From contig NZ_JABTEZ010000001.1 of the NCBI RefSeq assembly GCF_015711605.1, positions 2,384,001 through 2,448,000 of the forward strand: a DNA stretch of 64,000 nt. The letters are read 5' to 3'. The notes beneath the pieces were generated by a model, which saw only the letters and a list, made by a program, of their open reading frames with translations, was not told the DNA's origin and searched no databases. The DNA comes from Planomonospora sp. ID67723. GTDB lineage: Bacteria > Actinomycetota > Actinomycetes > Streptosporangiales > Streptosporangiaceae. This document shows positions 19,686 through 28,215 of this stretch, piece after piece. Position 1 is the first letter of the stretch, and each line of letters begins with the position of its first letter. The position numbers and the translations under genes are program-made.

Positions 19686-19705
19686 CCCGGCCGGGTACGG
19701 CCGGG
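19686..19705. terminator. Hairpin between convergent tsaC and LCP genes
   Basis: A 7-bp GC stem (19686-19692 with 19699-19705) and 6-base loop directly abut the stop codon of the leftward LCP gene. There is no T-run. It is placed to serve both convergent genes. Confidence 0.5.
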
Positions 19706-20716
19706 TCAGCTCACCGTGTCCACCGCGTTGCCGCTCCCGTTCTCCTGCACGTAGTCGTCGACGCGGTCGTCCTTGATCGACTCGCTCAGGGCGCGCACCC
19801 CCGCCGGGTCGAGGTAGACGACGCTCTGGGAACGCTCCATGCCGGTGCCCTTCACCGGCATGGTGACGTAGTCCAGAGACTGGAGACCGGTCAGGTCGAT
19901 CAGCCGGGACCTGAGCATCCCGGTGGTGACCCCCGCATCGACGCTGAAGGCCTTGGTCAGAGCGCGCAGCAGGTCGTTGACCTTGACGGGGTTGGTCAGC
20001 GTCTCGGCGCTGAGGACTTTGTCGGCGATGGAGTTCAGCAGGGCCTGCTGGCGTTTGATCCGGTCGAAGTCGCCGCCCGGCAGGTTGGCCCGCTGGCGGA
20101 CGAACTGGAGCGCCTTGTCGCCGTTGAGGTGCTGGCGGCCGGCCTGCCAGGTCACGCGCCGGTGGGGGTCGTACACCGTCCTGGCGATGTCGACGTCGAC
20201 CCCGCCGATCGTGTCGACGGCCGAGGAGAACCCCTGGAAGTCGATCGCGGCGTAGTGGTCGATCCGGACGCCGGTGGCCTTCTCCACCGTTCTGATCAGC
20301 AGGGACGGCCCGCCCCAGGAGAAAGCAGCGTTGATCTTCGCCTTGCCCCTGCCCGGGACCGTGACCCAGGCGTCCCGGGGGATCGACACCACGCAGACCC
20401 GGTTGTGACCTTCGGAGAGGTGGATCAGCATGATCGTGTCGGTGCGCTGCTGTCCGGGCTGCCACAGCCGCTTCCCGGCGTCCTCGCCGGTGGTCGCCGC
20501 CTCGGATCTGCTGTCGGTCCCGACGAGGAGCCAGTTCTCGCCGACACCCGCCTCGGGTGTGGGGCGCTCCGCCTCGCTGGTGGGCAGCGCGTCCGGGATG
20601 CGGGCGATCTCGCTGTCGAGGCTGGCCTGGAAGGCGTAGAGCGCCCCCGCAGCGCAGGAACCCATCAGGATCCCGGTGACGCCGGTGATGAGCAGGAAGC
20701 GGAGAGCACGACGCAT
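19706..20716 (-). CDS. LytR-CpsA-Psr (LCP) family phosphotransferase
   Basis: LCP proteins transfer undecaprenyl-linked glycopolymers to peptidoglycan on the outer face of the membrane. The 336-residue product has an N-terminal membrane anchor (about 7-28) and an LCP domain with WLLVGTDSR, RTDTIMLIHL, VVSIPRDAWV, KINAAFSWGGP, DHYAAIDFQGF, the HLNGDKALQFVRQR core with its conserved arginines, and DFDRIKRQQALL. Start and length are typical. It is encoded against the flanking core genes, with its own promoter. It fits functionally with the WecA-like enzyme nearby. Confidence 0.92.
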   Translation of the reverse strand: MRRALRFLLITGVTGILMGSCAAGALYAFQASLDSEIARIPDALPTSEAERPTPEAGVGENWLLVGTDSRSEAATTGEDAGKRLWQPGQQRTDTIMLIHLSEGHNRVCVVSIPRDAWVTVPGRGKAKINAAFSWGGPSLLIRTVEKATGVRIDHYAAIDFQGFSSAVDTIGGVDVDIARTVYDPHRRVTWQAGRQHLNGDKALQFVRQRANLPGGDFDRIKRQQALLNSIADKVLSAETLTNPVKVNDLLRALTKAFSVDAGVTTGMLRSRLIDLTGLQSLDYVTMPVKGTGMERSQSVVYLDPAGVRALSESIKDDRVDDYVQENGSGNAVDTVS

Positions 20717-20771
20717 CTGGCTGTCCCCAATCGAACTGGCGTCTCACGAGGCCGCCATGTGACCTGCCGAT

Positions 20772-20800
20772 ACTTTACGGCGCACTGGTATCAACGTGAA
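20772..20800 (-). promoter_or_regulatory. Candidate promoter of the LCP gene
   Basis: On the minus strand: TTCACG (20795-20800), 17 bases, TAAAGT (20772-20777); each hexamer matches four of six consensus positions. Transcription would start about 50 bases ahead of the ATG at 20716. Confidence 0.35.
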
Positions 20801-20922
20801 CATTCCGTGCATCGACCTCAGGGACTGCGCCTTGTTCCCGCCGGCTATGCCGGCTGGGTATCACCGTGACGCGTGGCGGTCTCACCGGTACCGTGAAGTG
20901 GGCCGACACCCGGGAGACGCCC

Positions 20923-22344
20923 ATGGGCAAGTTCGACGGAATGGACCCCGAGCTGGTCCGCGACCTGCTGTCCGAGGTGGAGCGGGCAGCCGGGCAGATG
21001 CGGACGATCGAGGGCCGGATAACCCGGCTGATGAGCGAGAACGGGTTGTCCGCCCAGTCCACCCACCGTCCCGTGCAGATCGCCGAGGCGTGCGACGCGA
21101 TGGTCAAGGACGTCTCGGCGCGGGTGGTCCTGCTGGAGAAGAAGATCGAGCAGAAGACGACTCCCGCCCCGGCGCCCGGGACCGGGGAACCCGCGACGCC
21201 CGCCCCGAAAGCGGAGGCTCCGGAACGGGACGCCTCGAAACCGGAGCCCCCGAAAGCCGAGGATCTGAGACCCGCCGTCCCGGACTCCGGCGGGAACCCC
21301 CGCATCGAGGACCAGTCCGCCGACGATCCGCCGAAGCCGGATTCGGGGGAGAGGGATTCCGCACCGGATCCCAAGCCCGACGCCAAGCCCGACGCCGACT
21401 CCAAGGGAGACGAGCGCTCGCCCAGGGACGGCGGCGGGGCATCGGGTGACGGCCGTTCCGGCGCGCAGGACCCGGCACCGGACCCCAAGCCGGACGCGGG
21501 GCAGGAAAGGGATTCCGCGCCGGAGACGAGGCCCGACCCCAAGCCGGACGCCGACTCCGCGCCGGAAGCCAAGCCGGACGCCGACTCCAAGGGGGACGAG
21601 CGCCCGCCCAGGGACGGCGGCGGGACGCCGGGTGACGACCCGCTGGACACGCCGGAGAAGAACCATCCCGACGACATCGACCAGACGGGCGAGCTGCGGC
21701 CCCAAGTCGTCGAGGTCGACGGCGTCAAGGTGCTGCAGATCCCGCTCGACCCGCCCACCGCGGAGGAGGTCGAGGCGCTGCTGAAGGACATCGAGAACAT
21801 CCCGCCGATGGACATGCCCACCGTGGACGGCGTCGCGGACGGCGCCGACACGCGGCCCGGTCAGGTCGAGCCCGGTGATCCCCTTCCTTCCGCCAAGCCC
21901 GAGTCGTCCGTTCTCGAAACGGCCGAACCGGCTCCCGGCCAGACGGTGCAGCCGCCGGGCACGGGCGGCGACACGGGTGCGGAAGGCCGGAGCGGAACCG
22001 GCGGGACGGCCCCCGGCGGCTCCGGCACGCCGGAGGAGGCGGTGGCGAGGTGGGCGAACGACGGCAGCGACGTGGTGTCGGCCCAGGCCGGGCGGCTGGA
22101 CCTGGACGCGCTCAGGACACTGGTCGACAACGTGCGCGAGATCGAGCCGCTCGACATGCCCGGCGTCCAGGTCCCCGACGGGGAGACATGGGGCCGGGGC
22201 CCCTGGACGCCCATGGACGTCCGGCCGGACGGCCCGGCGGGGGAGGTGGACCCGGGCGACCCGGGCAGGCCCATCCCGCCCCCCGGCGCGTCGTCGGGTC
22301 CGTCGGGTCCGTCGGGTCCGTCGTCAGGTCCAGAGTCGGCGTGA
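20923..22344 (+). CDS. Proline/aspartate-rich protein with helical N-terminus, unknown
   Basis: The product is 473 residues from the ATG at 20923 (GGGAG six bases upstream). Residues about 5-80 are amphipathic helices (MDPELVRDLLSEVERAAGQM ... LLEKKIEQK) that could form a WXG100-like hairpin. A long disordered region rich in P, D, K, E and S follows (about 85-245), containing a duplicated segment. Two short related segments (DIENIPPMDMPTV and NVREIEPLDMPGV) frame another disordered stretch. The C-terminus ends in SGPSGPSGPSSGP. There is no signal peptide or membrane segment. It is probably co-transcribed with 22356-22736. A secreted or scaffold role is only a guess. Confidence 0.75.
   Translation: MGKFDGMDPELVRDLLSEVERAAGQMRTIEGRITRLMSENGLSAQSTHRPVQIAEACDAMVKDVSARVVLLEKKIEQKTTPAPAPGTGEPATPAPKAEAPERDASKPEPPKAEDLRPAVPDSGGNPRIEDQSADDPPKPDSGERDSAPDPKPDAKPDADSKGDERSPRDGGGASGDGRSGAQDPAPDPKPDAGQERDSAPETRPDPKPDADSAPEAKPDADSKGDERPPRDGGGTPGDDPLDTPEKNHPDDIDQTGELRPQVVEVDGVKVLQIPLDPPTAEEVEALLKDIENIPPMDMPTVDGVADGADTRPGQVEPGDPLPSAKPESSVLETAEPAPGQTVQPPGTGGDTGAEGRSGTGGTAPGGSGTPEEAVARWANDGSDVVSAQAGRLDLDALRTLVDNVREIEPLDMPGVQVPDGETWGRGPWTPMDVRPDGPAGEVDPGDPGRPIPPPGASSGPSGPSGPSSGPESA
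21382..21624 (+). repeat. Duplicated 57-bp segment in the proline-rich gene
   Basis: Positions 21382-21438 and 21568-21624 encode the near-identical 19-mers AKPDADSKGDERSPRDGGG and AKPDADSKGDERPPRDGGG. The DNA differs at only a few bases, so this is a recent in-frame duplication inside a disordered region. Confidence 0.85.
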
Positions 22345-22355
22345 GGAGCCTTCGG

Positions 22356-22736
22356 ATGTACGCAGACCCGCCCGCCCCCCAGCCGCTCCAGCCGGGGGAG
22401 ACCCCGCCGCAGGGCAGGAGGTCCGGCGTGCCGTCCCCGGAGACGGCCACGGCGTGGCAGTTCAACCCCGAATACCAGCGGCTGGTCGTGCTCTGGCAGC
22501 AGGTGCTGCCCATGCTGGAGACGCTGACCTCCTCCCTCGACAGGGCCTACCAGCTGGCCAAGAGCCGCGATGTCTGGGACGCCCCGGTGGGAGACCGCTA
22601 CGTGGAGGACCTGGCGGAGTGGCGGGCCCGCCTCGGCCAGTACCGGCAGGCCATCCTCACCTCGATCAGCGACCAGGCCGCCGACACGCCCCGCTGGGTG
22701 CCGGCCGACGCAGGAGCTCCACACGCGTTCTCCTGA
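22356..22736 (+). CDS. Small helical protein, possibly WXG100-like, unknown
   Basis: The product is 126 residues from the ATG at 22356, whose GAGGAG site overlaps the previous stop codon. About 30 proline-rich residues are followed by two helices ([20 protein letters not shown] and [20 protein letters not shown]) joined by [10 protein letters not shown]. That layout, with a W-x-x-P/G-like turn, recalls type VII secretion substrates and related partner proteins, but the exact WXG motif is absent. The upstream gene also begins with helices, so the two could be partners. Function is not established. Confidence 0.7.
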   Translation: MYADPPAPQPLQPGETPPQGRRSGVPSPETATAWQFNPEYQRLVVLWQQVLPMLETLTSSLDRAYQLAKSRDVWDAPVGDRYVEDLAEWRARLGQYRQAILTSISDQAADTPRWVPADAGAPHAFS

Positions 22737-22824
22737 TCCCGCCCTGACATGGGATAACGAGGGCCGCCGGGCTTACAGTGGGGAGGTGGGTCATCAGCCC
22801 GAGCCGCCGAACGGAGTGAGGCAA

Positions 22825-24084
22825 TTGAGCTCTGCGCCGTACTACGGGCCAGATTTCGGCCTTCTGCTCAGGCAGGATCCGGAGATGGCGAAGGTGCTCC
22901 TCGACGAGCTCGACCGCCTGCGCGGCGGCATCCAGCTCATCGCGAGCGAGAATCTCGCCTCGCCGGCGGTGCTGGCCGCGCTCGGTTCGACGCTCACCAA
23001 CAAGTACGCCGAGGGCTATCCCGGCCGGCGGTACTACGGCGGGTGCGAGGTCGTCGACCGGGCCGAGCGGCTCGCCGTCGACCGGGCCCGGCAGTTGTTC
23101 GGCGCCGACCACGTCAACGTGCAGCCGCACTCGGGGGCCTCGGCCAACCTGGCGGCCTACGCCGCACTGCTCCAACCGGGCGACACCGTGCTGGCCATGG
23201 CGCTGCCGCACGGGGGCCACCTCACCCACGGGTCGAAGGTCAACTTCTCCGGCAGGTGGTTCGACATCGTGGCGTACGGCGTGCGCCGGGACACCGAGCT
23301 GATCGACTACGACGAGGTCAGGGAGCTGGCGCTGCGCCGCCGGCCCAAGATGATCATCTGTGGCGCCACGGCCTATCCGAGAGAGATCGACTTCGCGGCC
23401 TTCCGGGGGATCGCCGACGAGGTGGGCGCCTGGCTGCTCGCCGACGTCGCGCATACCGTGGGGCTGATGGCGGGAGGAGCCCTGCCGTCCGCGGTGCCGT
23501 ACGCCGACGTGGTGACCTTCACCACGCACAAGGCGCTGCGCGGCCCGCGCGGCGGCGGGATCATGTGCACGGCCGAGCTGGCGACGAAGATCGATCGGGC
23601 GGTGTTCCCGTTCGTCCAGGGCGGTCCGCTCATGCACGCCGTGGCGGCCAAGGCGGTGGCCTTCGGAGAGGCGCTCCAGCCGGAGTTCGCCGACTACGCG
23701 CGGCGGGTGGTGGACAACGCCCGGACGCTGGCCGACGCGCTGGCCGCGGAGGGCATGCGGCCGGTCTCCGGCGGCACCGACAGTCATCTGGCCCTGGTCG
23801 ACCTGCGCGATACCGGGGTCTCCGGTGCGGAGGCGGAGCAGCGGTGCGCCGCCGCGGGGATCACACTCAACCGCAACGCGATCCCCTACGACCCCGAGCC
23901 GCCCACGGTGACCTCCGGCATCCGGGTGGGAACCCCCTGCGTGACCACGCAGGGGATGGGCGTGGAGGAGATGAAAGAGCTGGCCTCGCTGGTGGCCCGG
24001 GCCGTCCGCGACCCCGGCTCGGCGGGGGAGGTCGGGGAGCGCGTGGCGGCGCTGACAGCCGCCTATCCCGCATATCCCAGCTAA
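22825..24084 (+). CDS. glyA: Serine hydroxymethyltransferase
   Basis: This PLP enzyme interconverts serine and glycine with tetrahydrofolate, feeding one-carbon metabolism. The chosen TTG at 22825 follows a GGAGTGAGG site and gives 419 residues, normal for the family; a GTG at 22816 and an ATG at 22885 are alternatives. Motifs: [48 protein letters not shown], and K236 in [14 protein letters not shown], the PLP lysine. Its place before the wecA-like and atp genes is typical of actinomycetes. Confidence 0.94.
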   Translation: MSSAPYYGPDFGLLLRQDPEMAKVLLDELDRLRGGIQLIASENLASPAVLAALGSTLTNKYAEGYPGRRYYGGCEVVDRAERLAVDRARQLFGADHVNVQPHSGASANLAAYAALLQPGDTVLAMALPHGGHLTHGSKVNFSGRWFDIVAYGVRRDTELIDYDEVRELALRRRPKMIICGATAYPREIDFAAFRGIADEVGAWLLADVAHTVGLMAGGALPSAVPYADVVTFTTHKALRGPRGGGIMCTAELATKIDRAVFPFVQGGPLMHAVAAKAVAFGEALQPEFADYARRVVDNARTLADALAAEGMRPVSGGTDSHLALVDLRDTGVSGAEAEQRCAAAGITLNRNAIPYDPEPPTVTSGIRVGTPCVTTQGMGVEEMKELASLVARAVRDPGSAGEVGERVAALTAAYPAYPS

Positions 24085-24147
24085 TTATGAGTTGTTCTGT
24101 GCCGTTTTCCGGTCACAGTTGGCCGGACTATCCGGGAAACTAGGTCC

Positions 24148-25530
24148 GTGCGCGAATACCTACTGATGGCGCTCGTCGCGGCTGCGGCGACCTACCTTCT
24201 GGTCCCGCTGGTCCGCGTCTTCGCCATCCGCATCGGTGCGATGCCCGAGGTCCGCGACCGGGACGTGCACACCATCCCGACACCGCGCCTGGGCGGCCTG
24301 GCCATGTACGGCGGGCTGGTGGCGGGCCTGCTGGTGGCCGCCAAGCTGCCGTACGCCGGGGGGAAGCTCATGGAGGAGGCCGCGAGCGGAGGGAAGATCG
24401 TCCTCGGACTGATCCTCGCGGGCGGCCTGATCACGCTGACGGGCTTCCTGGACGACTGGTGGGGCATGGACGCCCTGATCAAGCTGGCCGGCCAGATCGG
24501 CGCGGCGGGCGTGCTGGTCGCCTTCGGGGTCAGCCTGCCCTGGATCCCGCTGCCCACCAGCATGGGCGGCCTCTACGTCCTCGACTCCACGCTGAGCCCG
24601 CTGATCACGATCATGGTCATCGTCGTCATGATCAACGCGGTCAACTTCGTCGACGGGCTGGACGGGCTGGCCGCCGGGATCGTGGGCATCGCGGCCATGG
24701 CCACCTGGACCTACTCCGTCGCGCTGTCCAAGGACTTCGGGAACACCAGCATCAACGTCACCGCCGCGGTCACCGCAGTGCTGATCGGCATGTGCCTGGG
24801 CTTCCTGCCGCACAACTTCCATCCGGCGAAGATCTTCATGGGAGACACCGGGGCGATGCTGATCGGCCTGGTCCTCGCCTCCACGATGATCACCGTCACC
24901 CCGCTCGACTCCAGCAGCATCAACCGCTTCCCCGTCATCCTGCCGATGCTGGTGCCGGTCGCGATCCTGGTGCTGCCGCTGCTCGACCTGATCATGGCGG
25001 TGATCCGGCGCACGTCCAACGGCCTGTCGCCGTTCGCCCCCGACCGCGGCCACCTGCACCACCGGTTGCTGGACATCGGGCACTCGCACCGCCGCAGCGT
25101 CCTGATCATGTATGCGTGGACGTTCCTGTTCGCCTTCGCGGTCGTGGCGATGTCCGTCGAGGGCGTCCCGCTGGTCCTGTTCCCGCTCACCGTGCTGCTG
25201 GCCGTCGGCGGGCTGGTGGCGATGGCGCTGCCGCGCCTGCGCCGCAACGGCGGGGGAGCGCACGCCGCCGGCCGTCACACCCGTCCCGGCGACGGGCCCG
25301 CCCATGAGCAGGCCGCCGCCCCGCAGGCTCCCGAGCCCTCGTCCGCGCGGGGGGCTCACACACTTCCCGCGGAACCTCCGCTTCAGCAGCCCCTCCGCCC
25401 GGCCTTCCCCGAGCCTCCGCTCCCCGGCGCGCCGTCGGTGGGCGATGACACGGCGGAGCTGTCGGCGCTGTCCGACCTGTCACTCAGCGCTCCCGGGACA
25501 CGTTTCCCGACCGGTGAGACGCCGCGCTGA
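24148..25530 (+). CDS. Undecaprenyl-phosphate sugar-1-phosphate transferase (WecA/MraY-like)
   Basis: This membrane enzyme transfers a sugar-1-phosphate, probably GlcNAc-1-P, from a UDP-sugar to undecaprenyl phosphate, starting a cell-wall glycopolymer. The 460-residue product has about eleven helices and the family motifs: TPRLGGLAMYGG, FLDDWWGMD, NAVNFVDGLDGLAAG, PHNFHPAKIFMGDTGAM and the RGHLHHRLLDIGHSHRR histidine loop. A disordered proline/alanine-rich C-terminal tail of about 90 residues (from about 365) is additional. The start is a GTG. It precedes the ATP synthase genes, as rfe/wecA does in other actinomycetes. Confidence 0.9.
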   Translation: MREYLLMALVAAAATYLLVPLVRVFAIRIGAMPEVRDRDVHTIPTPRLGGLAMYGGLVAGLLVAAKLPYAGGKLMEEAASGGKIVLGLILAGGLITLTGFLDDWWGMDALIKLAGQIGAAGVLVAFGVSLPWIPLPTSMGGLYVLDSTLSPLITIMVIVVMINAVNFVDGLDGLAAGIVGIAAMATWTYSVALSKDFGNTSINVTAAVTAVLIGMCLGFLPHNFHPAKIFMGDTGAMLIGLVLASTMITVTPLDSSSINRFPVILPMLVPVAILVLPLLDLIMAVIRRTSNGLSPFAPDRGHLHHRLLDIGHSHRRSVLIMYAWTFLFAFAVVAMSVEGVPLVLFPLTVLLAVGGLVAMALPRLRRNGGGAHAAGRHTRPGDGPAHEQAAAPQAPEPSSARGAHTLPAEPPLQQPLRPAFPEPPLPGAPSVGDDTAELSALSDLSLSAPGTRFPTGETPR

Positions 25531-25580
25531 CCACCTCCCGGAAACCGCTTGATCGTTTACTTGAAACGGCAGGTAAAGGC

Positions 25581-25649
25581 GCTCTTCCAAGAGCTTGTGA
25601 TAGCTTTCACTAGCAGGCGTTGAACAGTACGAGGCCTGCTAGGTAGCAA
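25581..25649 (+). promoter_or_regulatory. Small hairpin and possible promoter before atpI
   Basis: The 152-base gap after the WecA-like gene is relatively AT-rich. It holds a short hairpin (25581-25586 with 25589-25594) that may end the upstream transcript, then TTGAAC (25620-25625), 18 bases, TAGCAA (25644-25649), a modest promoter match, ahead of atpI. Confidence 0.3.
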
Positions 25650-25682
25650 TCGCTCGCTTGATAACTGTCACTGGGAGTGCCG

Positions 25683-26108
25683 ATGCAGGCCAACGACGTG
25701 CGCCTCCTGAAGGGGGCCGTGGTTCCCACGGCTCTGGCGGGGCTGGCCGTGGTCGTGGTCGCGGCCCTGCTGGCGGGCGGCAAGGGCGCGCTGGGCGCCG
25801 CGATCGGCCTGCTGGTCGTCTCGGTCTTCTTCACCCTCGGGCTGGTCGCGGTCTCCTACGCCAGCCGCGTGTCGCCGATGATGATGATGACCGCCGCGGT
25901 GGTGACCTACGCGGTCAAGATCCTGGCGGTCATGGCGATGCTCAAGGCCTTCGAGGACGCCACCGCGTTCGAGCCCAAAGCCTTCGGCTGGGCCGCCATC
26001 GTCTGCACCCTGGCCTGGACCGTCGGCGAGATGCGCGGCTTCATGAAGCTCAAGATGCTCTACGTCGACCCGGAGGGTAAGGTCCCGGGCCAAGGTGATC
26101 CCCGATGA
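25683..26108 (+). CDS. atpI: AtpI-like membrane protein
   Basis: The 141-residue protein has four hydrophobic helices and starts at the ATG five bases after GGGAG. Composition and position directly before the ATP synthase genes match the AtpI family, which assists c-ring assembly or Mg2+ supply. Helix 3 contains the run MMMMTAAVVTYAVKILAVMA. A separate promoter lies between it and the atpZ-like gene, so it may not be expressed in step with the structural subunits. Confidence 0.8.
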   Translation: MQANDVRLLKGAVVPTALAGLAVVVVAALLAGGKGALGAAIGLLVVSVFFTLGLVAVSYASRVSPMMMMTAAVVTYAVKILAVMAMLKAFEDATAFEPKAFGWAAIVCTLAWTVGEMRGFMKLKMLYVDPEGKVPGQGDPR

Positions 26109-26143
26109 GGATTAAGATCTCCTCGGGTGGGGTGGGGCCCGAT

Positions 26144-26173
26144 ATGACTAGCCCTCACCATGCCTGCTATCGT
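26144..26173 (+). promoter_or_regulatory. Probable main promoter of the atp operon
   Basis: ATGACT (26144-26149), an 18-base spacer and TATCGT (26168-26173), preceded by TGC (extended -10). Transcription would begin a few bases before the ATG at 26184, giving a nearly leaderless first gene. The atpI stop is 35 bases upstream. Confidence 0.55.
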
Positions 26174-26183
26174 CGTGGCCGCG

Positions 26184-26399
26184 ATGAGCGAGAAGAAAAT
26201 CCGGCCCGAGGACGACGGCCGCGACTTCGCCGACGCCGCTTGGTCGATCCCCAGCTATCTGCTCTCCGGGATGATCTTTTACGGCGGGGCGGGCTGGCTG
26301 CTGTCCAAGTGGACGGGCGTGGTCGCCTTCACTCCGATCGGGCTGATTCTCGGTGTCGCTCTCGCCGTCTACCTGGTCTACCGGAAGTACGGCCGCTAG
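26184..26399 (+). CDS. AtpZ/AtpI-type small membrane protein
   Basis: The product is 71 residues from the ATG at 26184, chosen because the promoter -10 ends at 26173; an ATG at 26160 would lie inside the promoter. A charged N-terminus (SEKKIRPEDDGRDF) is followed by two helices (about 25-42 and 48-66) joined by a short loop. Length and helix pattern fit the AtpZ family (PF09527) that often accompanies AtpI. It lies 67 bases before atpB. Proposed roles are Mg2+/Ca2+ transport and assembly of F1Fo. Confidence 0.75.
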   Translation: MSEKKIRPEDDGRDFADAAWSIPSYLLSGMIFYGGAGWLLSKWTGVVAFTPIGLILGVALAVYLVYRKYGR

Positions 26400-26466
26400 T
26401 CCTCGGCTGCGGCCGACTCGCCGACGAAGCCGTTTCGATCCACTACCACGTTGAAGGGACCGCCGC

Positions 26467-27261
26467 GTGAGCACGCTGACGCTCCTCACCGCTCCCGAGG
26501 ACAAGTTCACGCCTCCGGGGCTGGAACTCTTCGACCTTCCGCCGATCATCGCCGGCGTCACCTGGTTCACCAAGCCGGTGCTCCTCGCGCTGCTGAGCTC
26601 GGTGATCGTCATCGCCTTCTGCTGGGCCGCCTTCGCCAACCCGAAGATCGTGCCCCGGGGTGTGCAGAACGTCGCCGAGATGGGCTACATGTTCGTCCGC
26701 GACCAGGTCGCCCGGCCGTTCCTCGGCAAGGACGCCGACCGGTGGATGGGCCTGCTGCTGAGCATCTTCTTCATGGTCTGGATCTGGAACCTGATGGGTG
26801 TCGTCCCCGTCTTCCAGTTCCCGGTCGCCTCGCACATCGCCTTCCCGATCGTGCTGGCCCTGAGCATCTACATCCTCAAGATCTACCTGGGTGTCAAGCA
26901 CCAGGGCCTGGTCGGCTACTTCAAGAACATGATGTTCCCGCCGGGCCTGCCCAAGCCGATCTACGTGCTGATGGCTCCGCTGGAGTTCCTCTCCAACATG
27001 ATCATCGCGCCCTTCACGCACGCGGTGCGACTGTTCGCCAACATGTTCGCCGGCCACATCATCCTGGCGTTCTTCAGCCTGGTCGGCTTCTGGTTCCTCT
27101 TCGAGAAGCTCACCCCGCTGGGCGCCCCGCTCGGTGTGATCGGTGTCGTCATGACGATCGCCATGACGGGCTTCGAGATGTTCATCCAGTTCCTGCAGGC
27201 GTTCCTCTTCTCGATGCTCGCCGCGATGTACATCGGCAACTCGCTCCACGCCGAGCACTAA
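26467..27261 (+). CDS. atpB: ATP synthase Fo subunit a
   Basis: Subunit a forms the proton half-channels of the membrane sector. The 264-residue product has five to six helices and the conserved RLFANMFAGH segment, whose arginine faces the c-ring, plus GFEMFIQFLQAFLFSMLAAMYI near the C-terminus. The start is GTG with AAGGGA upstream. It begins the standard order B-E-F-H-A-G-D-C. Confidence 0.96.
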   Translation: MSTLTLLTAPEDKFTPPGLELFDLPPIIAGVTWFTKPVLLALLSSVIVIAFCWAAFANPKIVPRGVQNVAEMGYMFVRDQVARPFLGKDADRWMGLLLSIFFMVWIWNLMGVVPVFQFPVASHIAFPIVLALSIYILKIYLGVKHQGLVGYFKNMMFPPGLPKPIYVLMAPLEFLSNMIIAPFTHAVRLFANMFAGHIILAFFSLVGFWFLFEKLTPLGAPLGVIGVVMTIAMTGFEMFIQFLQAFLFSMLAAMYIGNSLHAEH

Positions 27262-27552
<291 letters not shown>

Positions 27553-27584
27553 GACCCGAATATCTCTGACGGAAGGCTGCACCA

Positions 27585-28130
27585 ATGATCACAGCAGCTT
27601 CGCTCGTGGCGGCGGAGGGGAACAACCCGCTCATCCCGCACACCTACGAGCTGGTCGTCGGCATCTTCGCCTTCGCTGTCGTCCTCATCGTCGTCGGCAA
27701 GATCCTCACCCCGCGCATTCAGAAGACTCTGAACGAGCGGACCGAGGCGATCGAGGGCGGCATCCAGAAGGCGCAGGACGCCCAGGCCGAAGCCCAGGCG
27801 CTGCTCGCGCAGTACAAGGAGCAGCTCGCCGAGGCCCGTCACGAGGCGTCCCGCCTGCGTGAAGAGGCCCGCGAGCAGGGCGCGCAGATCAAGGCCGAGC
27901 TCCGTGAGGAGGCGCAGGCCGAGGCCCGCCGCCTCATCGAGGCGGCGCACGCCCAGATCGAGGCCGACCGCCAGCAGGCGTTCGCCCAGCTCCGCTCCGA
28001 GATCGGCCGGCTCTCGACCGACCTGGCGAGCCGCATCGTCGGTGAGTCCCTCGAGGACGAGGCGCGCCAGCGCCGCACCGTCGACCGGTTCCTGGAGGAG
28101 CTCGAGTCGAGCAGCGCGGCGGTCCGCTGA
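27585..28130 (+). CDS. atpF: ATP synthase Fo subunit b
   Basis: The 181-residue product has one N-terminal membrane helix (about 20-42) and a long charged helical stalk (about 50-165) that connects to delta. This is a simple b subunit, not the b-delta fusion seen in mycobacteria. GGAAGG lies upstream of the ATG. The distance to atpH is 85 bases, unusually long for this operon, and is filled by a GAGCG-rich element. Confidence 0.95.
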   Translation: MITAASLVAAEGNNPLIPHTYELVVGIFAFAVVLIVVGKILTPRIQKTLNERTEAIEGGIQKAQDAQAEAQALLAQYKEQLAEARHEASRLREEAREQGAQIKAELREEAQAEARRLIEAAHAQIEADRQQAFAQLRSEIGRLSTDLASRIVGESLEDEARQRRTVDRFLEELESSSAAVR

Positions 28131-28215
28131 TGATGGAGCGAACCCGACGCAGTGAGCGGCGCGGCTCGCGAGGCACGAGCGGGCTGCACAGCGAACGAGG
28201 AGCGGTGAGCGACCG
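28131..28215 (+). repeat. GAGCG-rich spacer element between atpF and atpH
   Basis: The 85 bases contain many variants of GAGCG/GCGAG and TGAGCG in short succession (for example GTGAGCGG, CACGAGCGGG, GCGAACGAGGAGCGG). They look like a degenerate short-repeat or stem-forming element, unlike the other tight atp junctions (2-60 bases). Its last part supplies the GAGGAG site ahead of atpH. Confidence 0.5.
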
